Assembly: GCA_021234155.1 (NCBI GenBank)
Contig: JAJEKV010000110.1
Location: 2,818,338 to 2,882,337, forward strand
Direction of reading: 5' to 3'
DNA length: 64,000 nt
Origin: Isoetes taiwanensis
Lineage: Eukaryota > Streptophyta > Lycopodiopsida > Isoetales > Isoetaceae
Positions within the stretch are counted from its first letter, which is position 1. Each line of letters begins with the position of its first letter. The position numbers and the translations under genes were made by a program. Under the pieces are notes generated by a model. It did no database searches, had not been told where the DNA came from, and saw only the letters and a program-made list of their open reading frames with translations. Positions 29,450-38,799 of the stretch are shown piece after piece.

Positions 29450-29597
29450 TGAAAAATTAATTTATTTGTCTCACTTACACCTGTGCAAATAACAATCGTG
29501 TAATTATCAATGTGTTTTCTCAATTGTGTGTATGAAATGTAATTATAAATTGTGAATCTCAAGTGTTTTCTTGCTGGACGTGTGAATCATCTAATTC

Positions 29598-30110
29598 GTG
29601 GGAGAAAGCTTCGTTATCTTTGACTTAAATTACGTGTTGGGCAAGAGTGTGCACAAGAATGAAAATATTAACTCAAGATACCAACAGATCGAGAAAGATG
29701 AGCTTCAATTTAATATAGGGAAGCAGTTTTTTTTCTTGCAGGCCGTGGTTAGCATCACTGTTAGCATTTGTAAGAGAAGGGTTTGATGTTGCCATCTGGT
29801 CTTCACTCACTTCTAAAAATCTTCAACCAATTGTGGAACATATTTGTGATGCTTTTTCCATAAAGCTGAAGTTTGTTTACGACCGTGAGCAGTGTTGGAC
29901 TACGCCACACAAACACCCCACCCGAACCTCAAAAGGGGTTGTTTGTGAAACCATTAGTCGTGGTATGGAAAGAGTACCCAGAGTACTATGGACATACGAT
30001 TACGATCGAATTTAAAGATACAAATCCACTTTGAATCCTCAGAGGAAGCTACATATGTCCTTTCTCTTGGACACCGATATTAGCTAGTGAATGATTGCTT
30101 GTCATGGAGC
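29598..30110 (+). pseudogene. FCP1-like HAD phosphatase domain, copy 2
   Basis: The frame reads VIFDLNYVLG (catalytic Asp position). After an intron with a T-run and TTGCAG acceptor near 29742 comes RPWLASLLAFVREGFDVAIW then SSLTSKNLQPIVEHI, matching the family pattern RP-L--FL-----FDVAVWSS. Next are KLKFVYDREQCWT, VWKEYPEYYGHTITI (family: WKE or WRE-YP---), FKDTN where DDS is usual, and SFLLDTD. Frame changes lie near 29990 and 30020. It is the same family and orientation as 24526-25161 but clearly diverged, so two copies or two halves of an old duplication sit in one region. Confidence 0.6.
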
Positions 30111-30149
30111 TCATTCCATGGCTTAATGGATTCAAAATGGCGAAGATGG

Positions 30150-30930
30150 TATAGTTTATGTGAAAGAGCATCCAATGACTAATGCAAAGCAGATGGCATA
30201 TCGAGTGTGTGGAACAGATTTTGCCGGGCAAACTATGGCAGCAACTTGGGTGCTCATTTGCCTAAATTTAGTCAATATACTGAGCAAGGAATGGAGAAAC
30301 TGCCATCATGTTATTGGCCTCTCGACTGGCCCATTGTTGGTACTGAGACTTTGGTGATGTACAAATTCAAATGTTATGAATATATGTATCAAAGTTTTTG
30401 TTCATTGCACTTGAGTACTCTATTCTTTATGTCTTTCTTATTGGTACAATTATGAGTGTGTATACATAATTAAGTGATCTTCATTTGCTTTGTAGATGAA
30501 TGGTGAAACACAAAAGACTATTAAGAAACTAAGAGATAGAGTTCTCACTGCACCCGTGAGGTAATACAAACCAACACAAGCCGCAAGTACATAGGGTTGG
30601 GGACCGATTATCATTCTCCTCTATCGCTGTGTTCACGAACTTTGGGAAAAGGTTGAGCAAATTGAAAATTATGAGGAACGAGCAACCATGAAAGGTATAT
30701 TGGCAGCAAATCACTTGTTGCACAACCCTTGGGGAAGGCACGCGTGTCCCGAAGATGCAGGCTATGTAGGATGGAAAGGTTTGCAGTGCTGGCGTGCTAT
30801 AGAAACCGCATGGACTCACCGCTTTAGAGGATATCTCTTCACAGCCTCGGCGAGGGCTGGAAGACATGATGCAATAGTCATAAGATATCAGGCTCCTACT
30901 GACATTTTGAAGCTTGGTCATGAATTATGA
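30150..30930 (+). pseudogene. Two unknown conserved-looking pieces
   Basis: Piece one (about 30155-30350) reads EDGIVYVKEHPMTNAKQMAY, then GSNLGAHLPKFSQYTEQGME and KLPSCYWPLDWPIVGTETL in the next frame. Piece two (about 30640-30930) is one open frame: LWEKVEQIENYEERATMKGI, LLHNPWGRHACPEDAGYVGW, CWRAIETAWTHRFRGYLF and HDAIVIRYQAPTDILKLGHE, then stop. Tryptophan-rich content argues for real coding ancestry. No family is recognised. Confidence 0.4.
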
Positions 30931-31109
30931 GCCATGCTCATTTTTGGGTGTGTTATATTTATGTCCACAATATAAATATATCAACCATTTGTACATGAAA
31001 ACCTGTCCATTTCTTATCTTTGCCATGACTGAAACCATTTTAGTGTTTATGCAATTCAACTATCTTGTGTTCAATTCTAATCAACTTACACTTAACAAAT
31101 TTTTATAAG

Positions 31110-31205
31110 ATTTCTGGAATGTACAACAGATGTACATAAGATGTACATAAGATGTACATAAGATGTACATCTGTTGTACATCTTATGTACATTGATGTAC
31201 ATAAT
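31110..31205. repeat. TGTACATAAGA tandem array, site 2
   Basis: Four or more copies of GATGTACATAA follow each other at 31134-31165, then inverted-like copies at 31165-31205. This is the same TGTACAT core as at 26990-27370. Confidence 0.85.
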
Positions 31206-31483
31206 GCACTTCTGAAGTAGTCCAGTTCTTTGAGTTCTTATAACAAAGTATTACAATATTTCGGGAAAGTACTACGGATCGACTTAGTCCATGTCATCTA
31301 CAATTCTTTGGAAGTTGTGATAACAATGTCTCATGGACTTCATCGGCAAGTGAAATGTCAGGCTTGCCCCCTCAGATTTTGTGTTTTACTTTCTTGAATG
31401 GGATTCGAACCCCAATCACGCATTCTGCGGTACCAAAACATTCTTAGTAGGAAGCGGTTTATACTTATTGTGGCGGCACGGGA

Positions 31484-34400
31484 TTAGTTCATAATATTGT
31501 CCTTCAATGACACTAGTGCCAGTGAGTATTCATTTCCATAGTCATCAATTGAATCTTCTTCCAATGCATGCTTTTCCACGGTGCACATGAGAACATAGTA
31601 TGAAACACCTTCCACATTGTGCGGTGCTGCAAAAGACACAAATACATCTGAAGCATTCTGAGTGTCATCTAAACCAGCCTCGCCCCTCTGCATACAAAAC
31701 TTCCACATCATTTTCAGCTTCAACACGAGAGGCAATATGATCGTGGGCTCCAAACTTTTTAGAGACCATTCTCCACAATGTTTAATGTTCTCACAATTCA
31801 ACCAATTGAAGTTAATGCAAGCATCACAAAAGCACGTAGAGTGGTGCGCATAGCAACTTTGTTGGATCTCTTTGGGTTTATAGTTGACCACGGAATGTAT
31901 CTGGCTGAGTACCGGTAAAGTCTTGCAATTGAATGCTTCTTTGCCTTTTCACATCTGTTTTTCCAACCTCCCAAAACACCCTTTCACAATCCGATTCCTT
32001 GGCCCTTAAAAGCGCACTGTTTGTTTACACTGCCATCAGCGGCATGCCATTTTGTTTTCTCTGCCGCTCTCAAGCCACAACTTTGCTATACCAGCCTCGC
32101 CATCATGTGTGCCTTTCCCATGGCCGGATCCAAAGAAATTCCATATCACTCGAATTTTATTTTCAACATGGTATCTCTGATTCCATACCATGCACGCGTC
32201 TGATTTGAATTGAGATGCACAACCATCCGACCACACATAATGAAGGTTTATGTGTCCACCTCCATTATTCTTAAGCCACCCCAAATGTAATTTAAAACCA
32301 TGTTGCACAAAATGAGTGTCATGCTTCCTCATCATCGAAACATAGAAATGCACTTTTTTTTTAAGCTTACCTTCTATTTTCATCATTGAAATATGGACCA
32401 AAATACTAATTTGATCGGGATTCCAATGCTCGGATTGCACTTCGTCCCCTGGTTTCAATGTGTAGTTCTCGCAAAGTCAACAACGGACAACACACTATTA
32501 TCCGGGAGTTTCTCAACACATCTTTTTAAACTGTTTGCTTTCTGCCGAGGTGTCTTTGTAAAGTTATGATCGTAAACTTAGCAAGCTGATTTTTCATGTT
32601 CTTTAACAAAGCAGGATGCTTTGTCATTCGATCAACTAATCTAAGCCTTACGGATGTACCTTTTTGGATGGCTCATTGACATATGCATATACTTGCCAGT
32701 CCACATTCTCAATTCCATCTTCCTCGTTTGGACCCGGATGTCTAATTTCTTCACTCCACATTCATCACATTCGCCTTTGATGCATTTTAGTTTATGCCAT
32801 TCATCCGTCACATATTTCTCATAAACCGTTGACCTCCACAAGATACTAACATTATCAAAAGTTTTCTTGTTTGCTTGACATACTCCATTGTTTTCTTTGG
32901 GATGCACGAGACACTCTGACCGCAAGTGCAATTAACATGTAGGGATCTCCTCATATCATTGAAGGCCTTTTCATGCAGATCTGCTTGCTCATGTTTGACA
33001 CAACAACATGTGTTTCTCTCCTTCAATTTCCTTATGCAATCGGGTTTGGATACTCGAACCGTGTCGGCTTAATTTTGGTATCGGGGATTACGATATACAA
33101 ACCGTTGATAAAGCTCGCATCGCAATAACAAAAGCATTAAAGACCATGTTAGCAAAATGATGTCGGCAACCGGATGCCAAAAAGAGTATTGAACTATACT
33201 ATTGTACAATTAATGTATGTTCTATGTACATAAAATGTCCATCCAACAGTTCCAACGATGCATTATTTGTACATCTAATGTACATCTAATGTACAATGAT
33301 TACATCTAATGTACGATAGCAGTTCCATCGAACATCAATGTACATCCAATGTACATCTAATTAATGTTCCAATATTAGTACATCACATTAATGTTACAAT
33401 ATTAGTACAACTAATGTACATATGTACGATTTGTTTGGCTTCATTACACGAAAGTACACTAAAATGTAGAATGATGTAATTTTGATATTCAAGTACATGT
33501 AAATGCAACTGCATGGACATGTAATGTTAATGGATGTACATCTAAAAGTACCTAATAGCACATCCTTGCGCAAGATTTTTGCCATCTGTAAACAATGTAA
33601 AATGCAATACATTTCATGAGAACCATGTGTATTCATTAACGGGTCACTCGAACGAGAACTAGAATGTACGAGAATAAAGTCATGAAAGAATTTTGGAAGA
33701 AAACATAAACTCCAAGACTGAATTGATTCAATTACAAGAGCAAACCCTGTGAGATATCAAGGTATTGTATTGATTGTGTTCTCCTCTTCATGACATCTCT
33801 AACCTTTGGTGAAACTTTGGTATTGTCAAGCCAAAATTCACGAACGACATTTGATTGAATCATCGATTCTATTTGATCTTGGCATCCTTCCCGCCCAAAG
33901 CCCATACATTTGCTCCACTTAATGACATTATCTTTCCTTCTTTGCGACTTTGGATAAATTTCTTGGTCGTATCTTTAGCAATTTTGAAGAAACATTCTTG
34001 TTTATATCTCTTTTTTTCCAACAATCATTGATAGCGGTGAATGTTTTGCAGCCAATTTATCTTTGCTATTAGCGGAACTTTACTTCTTGAAGTCCATCTT
34101 TCAAGTTTCGATCATTGATTTCATAACAATAACCGGAAGGATTTCCAATTCTGGGTTCGAAAACAGAAAAAAGCCTGTCATCTTGCAACAAACGATCACA
34201 AAAACTAATCTTTGATCGGGCCGAGCGTTTGCCGAAAGAACCGAGGATGCAATCCACCGACATTGTCAACACGCTTCTTTATTTGTTTTGTGGCATAACA
34301 CCGCCAATGTCGGCATACTTGCGCTTAGAACCATCACTTCCATTGGAATTCTCACCCTCCATGAACAGATTGAAATTGATTTGTATTTCTTGTAGATTCA

Positions 34401-34510
34401 ATTGGCATGTGTTTGCTACGGAATTCCTTGGTGTTAGATCCCGTGAAAGGGGAATTTCGAAAGGGAGGGACGGATCCATTCAATTTGGTTCGGTGGTTGG
34501 TGGTTAACCA
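31484..34510 (-). pseudogene. Decayed transposase-like gene (SDGCASQFKS / GHGKG type)
   Basis: Reading right to left: EGENSNGSDGSKRKYADIGG (near 34360); GNPSGYCYEINDRNLKDGL (near 34130); a Cys-rich zone at 33026-32641 with EWHKLKCIKGECDECGVKKL; then 32458-32036 (140 codons) with KPGDEVQSEHWNPDQISILV, YVWSDGCASQFKSDA and RVIWNFFGSGHGKGTHDG. A C-terminal zone at 31891-31484 has TCFCDACINFNWLNCENIKH. An ENY-type start of the catalytic part, the SDG block and HGKG-HDG are hallmarks, from memory, of an unclassified transposase-like family of ferns, lycophytes and cnidarians. Frames are split in at least four places. It lies opposite in strand to the phosphatase-like exons. Confidence 0.55.
33180..33560. 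repeat. TGTACAT / TACATCTAATG array, site 3
   Basis: Over twelve copies of TGTACAT, TACATCTAATG and AATGTACAT occur inside what may be an intron of the - strand transposase-like gene. Irregular spacing suggests decay of a tandem array. Confidence 0.75.
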
Positions 34511-34619
34511 AGAATTTCGGGGGAATGTCGGGGATGATCTTGCAATCATTGCATATCGACACAAAAGCGACAAACCATAGTATCTTGATGTACATCTAAA
34601 ATGTACCCCAAAAAGCACA

Positions 34620-35370
34620 AATTGTCCTTCAATTCATGCGATATGCATTACACCCTTTCATGCTTTTACCCAAATACGTATGCATGAAATTGGCAAAACC
34701 ATCGGGCCGGCTTCATATGCGCTTGTTATTATGGCACATTCTATTACACCGCCGGATGAACCATGCGGACCTCTGCAGTGCCTTGAGCTAGAAATAGAAC
34801 CAGGGGGGCTTGATGTCGTTGCTATGAATCCCGCCCCGCTTCTATCCTGATCCCTTTGATGTTGTAATCCATCTTATATGGAATCCGAGCATGGTTTGTT
34901 CATGATCGGCGGGGATCTCAAAGACCCGCCGGTGCGGCGGCGATGATTCGGATTAGTTTTTAAAGTTTATGTTCCACTATAATACGTTATTTATGCGAAT
35001 AAAATCGCGCCACGCGCGATTTGACCCTTGAAAATCTCTGTTTTGTAGCAACTTGCTTGCTGTTATTTATTCGTAAAACACTACAATTTCAATGTTTAGA
35101 TTTCGTTGTCGTCGGTGATTGTACGAATTAATAAGCAATTTCCTACTTTTTATATTGCCAACATTCTTTCATAATATGGGTCATTTGCACCGAATATTTG
35201 GATGCCTTTGCATTTCAACATAAAATGCATCTTCCTAGCCCGAAAATGAACTCAGTGCAAAAGTGTGGTTAATTCAATATAATGGTCAATAAAAGGCTTA
35301 TACGGCGCGATTTTGGAATAGACATAATCCCAATTTAATTGAATGATGGTTTTATCTTTCACTATGATTT
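34620..35370. other. Spacer with one palindrome copy; right edge of composite region
   Basis: Contains one good palindrome at 35001-35023 (AAAATCGCGCCACGCGCG then ATTTG) and a half copy at 35302-35315. These are the last copies of the family in the window, so the composite region probably ends near here. No gene is seen. Confidence 0.5.
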
Positions 35371-35881
35371 TGTGAATGGTTTAGCGAAAAATAGGGGTTA
35401 GGGTTTTGTTGTAATTTTTTTGGACCTTTGGGTGATGTTGTAAATTCGTGGCGGCAGTCCGAGCATGGTGGGCGGTGGAGCATGGTGGGCGATGCAGGCG
35501 CAGGGGATGAGGCGATGCAAGCGCAGGAGATCCGGCCTTCTTCAGCTTTGTGAGGGAAGATCCGACCTTGTCCAACTGTGTTTCATCTAGAGGGCGAAGT
35601 CAAGTGACGTAAAACAGGAGGCTCTAGAGGTCGATTTCTGCATAAAGCTTGGGTTCCAGCTATGGCTACTCCAGCTTGGGTTTCTAGCTATGGCTACTCC
35701 AGCTATAGTTACTCCGGCTATGGCAGGATCCTGTTCGAGTGGAGATAAGCCGGGAGTGTCTCCGATGTTGCAGTTCTTATTGGCCAAATTTGGGGACCTG
35801 CTTTGCTGATTTTTTGTCTGAAATTGCAGTGTTGTTCTTATCTGTTCTTCACTCTTCTTTGTTCTTATTTGTTCAATTTAA

Positions 35882-35968
35882 GTTCTTTGTTCACTTCAAG
35901 TTCTCATCTGTTCTTTGTTCACTTCAAGTTCTCATCTGTTCTTTGTTCACTTCAAGTTCTCATCTGTT
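35882..35968. repeat. 28 bp tandem repeat, about 3 copies
   Basis: The unit TTCTTTGTTCACTTCAAG followed by TTCTCATCTG repeats at a period of 28. A related GCTATGGCTACTCCAGC repeat lies at 35650-35720. Confidence 0.85.
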
Positions 35969-35969
35969 C

Positions 35970-37237
35970 TTCACTCTTCTCTGTTCTTATTTGTTCATGT
36001 GTGTCTTTTGTGAATGCAATGGTGTTCGTGCATTTTTATGTGTATAGATTGAAGTATACCATGTATGTATATACGTATAATATCTGTATGGGGTGCGCAA
36101 GCTTATACGTGGGTCTGATGTGGAAATTGCACAGCCCTTGATTTGGCATATTCATAGAACTATACTTGGATCCAATGATCCAAAAAAAACAATAAGGATA
36201 GTGCAATAGAACACTTAGAACAGAAAAATGTGAAATACATAGTGGTGGGTGAAAGTAATAGATAAAACCATTCTTTAATGTTCATCAAAAGTTTGGTTCT
36301 CTTTCTCTTTGTTTCTGAATCTCAGATATATTTACACATCGTAATGGCCAACTTATGTGTATTGATCCTCATAATGTTGTAGATTTGTGACTAAAATGAG
36401 AACCTGCTAGACGGTCACTATAAATACTTGTTATTGCAAAGGAGCATATAGCTTTAGTATGAGCTTTCAAAGGGCATTCAGAAGCTTTCTCAGTTCTCTC
36501 AATATTTAGTATATATCTTTAAGCATCAATCGTCCTAAAAAAAAATTCCCTTTATTGTAAAATCATTATGTTGATTCTTTCATGCCATACTTTGGCATCA
36601 TTTTAGAATTCTTGATCTTGTGAGCATCCAAACATTCAGATAAAAGGGACAGAAAAAGACATGATTGCCTTGTATTGTTCCTTTAATCTGGTTATCATGT
36701 ATTTGATCTACATATCAATATGATCATGGTATTTCTCCGAGTAGGATAAAAGCAAACAAAAGGATGAAATGACATGACAGAGGGGTTTACATATCACTTA
36801 CTTACAAATCTATGCTTACAAGTTTGCATCAAAAAGATTACAAGTTTTATGCTCCCCTTTCAAAGATTTTGACAGCACAGAGAGGATGCTCTAGTAGTCT
36901 CCACTGCTCTAGCCAGATAACAGAGCCAGAAGGCAGCTCCTACCGCAGAGGTCAGGGCAGAGTTCCTGCAACAGAGGTGTTTCATTCGAGAATGAGAGAT
37001 AAAATGAATTTACCTTCCGAGTTCAGAGTTCGATAGCAGGGCAACAGGCTCCTCTAGTCCAAAAGATATAGTAGACTCCTTCAACACTTTAGCAGCAGTA
37101 GTCCCGATCCGACATCAGGCCACACATCCGACACTAAGCCACCAAAAGCGGCGAACAAGGGAAAAAAATAGCTCTTTTTTTGGTATTCCGACAATTTTTT
37201 TGTTGTTTCTTTGTAAATTTAATGCTAAAAAAAATTT
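35970..37237. other. No supported gene
   Basis: AT-rich sequence with scattered short open frames and no protein signature or long repeat. Confidence 0.4.
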
Positions 37238-37298
37238 GCTACTGGGAACTCAAGTTCCCATTTATGGGAACTTCGTCCGGAACTTAGTTCCCAGTAGC
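37238..37298. repeat. Inverted repeat, ~20 base arms
   Basis: GCTACTGGGAACTCAAGTTC (37238) faces GGAACTTAGTTCCCAGTAGC (37279-37298), separated by about 20 bases. The arms differ by a single extra base. GGGAACTT-type words continue to about 37350. It may be a foldback element end. Confidence 0.75.
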
Positions 37299-37891
37299 AC
37301 ATGTAGTGGGAACTTGGCTAGGAGTTCCTGGAACTCTGGACCCTCGGGAACGGAGTTGGGCCCGGTAGCTATGCTCTTAGGTGCAGTAGATCCCCTTCCT
37401 CTGCAATTATTTCTTTTGTTGGAATAAAAATTTATTCGGACTAGTGTAGAATATGCCATTATTTAAGATCATTTTTGCCTAAATTAAATGTGGTATTCTA
37501 TGTCCTTCATGTCATCTTTGAATGATTCATGTTTGCAAGGAATTCATAGTATCTGGCACGAATAGTTCCTTCTTGTTTTTGTCCAAGGATGTATTCTTAA
37601 GGACAATCTTAAATGGATAGATCAGCTTATGACGTTAGGAAAATAGCTTCATGCTATGGAGGATGATGTGCACGTCACTGCTATGTTTACTTATAAGTGA
37701 CTTATATATTAGAATGTATTATAGTTACATATAGATCTGGTTTGGAATGAACATCATGGGCCATCTTGATCCATTGCAATTTCAAGATTCTAAAGCATTG
37801 GCCGATCAATGTCGTTCTTTTCATCTAACGGGCTTGCTTTCATATACTGAGTTTGTTTCAAGGTTCAAGAACATAGGTAATTCCCTTATTC

Positions 37892-38103
37892 TGTTAGAAT
37901 ATAGGTTATGATGATCATATAGATCAAGGATTGATGACATGGCACGGGCCATGTGACCACGCTGAGGTGGCAATCCCAGTAATATGAGGAGTCATATCTT
38001 TAGGTGTAAAGATGTGTCTATATATGTTTCGTATGCCACGTTTGGCTTATTCATACATTATTCAATCTCACCTACTTATTCTTCACCATTCTGGAACTTC
38101 ACA
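37892..38103 (+). repeat. 5' LTR
   Basis: It begins TG and ends CA, 212 bp, paired with 44643-44854. A possible TATA-like CTATATATG lies near position 140 of the LTR. Confidence 0.85.
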
Positions 38104-38115
38104 TGGTATCAGAGC
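38104..38115 (+). promoter_or_regulatory. Primer-binding site (initiator Met-tRNA)
   Basis: TGGTATCAGAGC lies directly after the LTR. It is complementary to the 3' end of plant initiator methionine tRNA, as usual in copia elements. Confidence 0.9.
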
Positions 38116-38231
38116 CTGTGTGCACTTAATCAGATCCTGGGAGAAGAAACTATGAAGAATGAAGTAAGGGAGCATCCTTCCTGAGTGAAGAAATCTAGAG
38201 AGAGGAAAAGGCTTATCGGGTTGAAGAAAAC

Positions 38232-38732
38232 ATGGAAGGTACTCAGATTAAAACAAAAATGAATTTAACAGCCTGTTTTTCTCTTCTAGCATGTATTTTG
38301 AAAGAAGATAGGATTGTAGCATACAATTTTGTAGCAGATGCCAAAATCCTTAGCGAAGAATTAGAGGCCGAAATCAGAGATGAGGGCGAAACTTTGGAAG
38401 GACATGAAGATGAATTGGCCTCTGCAAATAGAGGCTGGGGTTGCCCAAAAATGCTCAGTTGAGGACATGATTCAGGAGCAGGATGGACCAGGCAGAAGGG
38501 AAATGGAAGACTTTTTATTATTCCAAAAGGAAGCCAATATGTGTCTGATGCGGGTTGGAGAAGACGAGCTCTTAAAATGATCCTGAAGAACTATGGCCAG
38601 GAAGCAGAAGTTATGTATGCTCCAGAAGAGGAGGAGATGCATTGGTGGAAGAATTTGCTTCAAATTGATGCAGATAAAACCACAGACAGAGATGCGCTCC
38701 TTGAAGAATTTCTAGAAAGGTACTTCTTATAA
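38232..38732 (+). pseudogene. Frameshifted Glu-rich coding remnant inside the LTR element
   Basis: Frames join roughly as KILSEELEAEIRDEGETLEG, then VEDMIQEQDGPGRREMEDFL, then ALKMILKNYGQEAEVMYAPE and LLQIDADKTTDRDALLEEFL. It is acidic and helical. It sits where gag usually starts but shows no gag motif or zinc knuckle. It may be a decayed gag or a transduced host exon; I cannot decide. Confidence 0.35.
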
Positions 38733-38749
38733 GCAAAATAATTATTTTA

Positions 38750-38790
38750 CTAGTAACGGGTGCCCGGCGTTGCCGGGCATAGATACGATT
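38750..38790 (-). mobile_element. Helitron 3' terminus (element extends to the right)
   Basis: On the - strand, hairpin GCCCGGC-AAC-GCCGGGC is followed by ACCCGTTA and CTAG, then a T in the flank. This is the canonical Helitron 3' end (short GC hairpin, about 8-12 bases, CTRR, insertion at A-T). The 5' end should lie to the right, before about 43.7 kb, but no clear TC start was identified. The insertion is inside the LTR element. Confidence 0.6.
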
Positions 38791-38799
38791 CTATTGTAG

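Noticed and set aside
31390-31440. tRNA gene or SINE (B-box-like GGTTCGAATCC on the - strand)
   Set aside because: The B-box word is perfect, but no A box at the right distance, no cloverleaf pairing and no acceptor stem could be built.
35739-36141. Two overlapping hydrophobic frames
   Set aside because: They arise from the 28 bp TTCTTTGTTCAC tandem repeat and its flanks.
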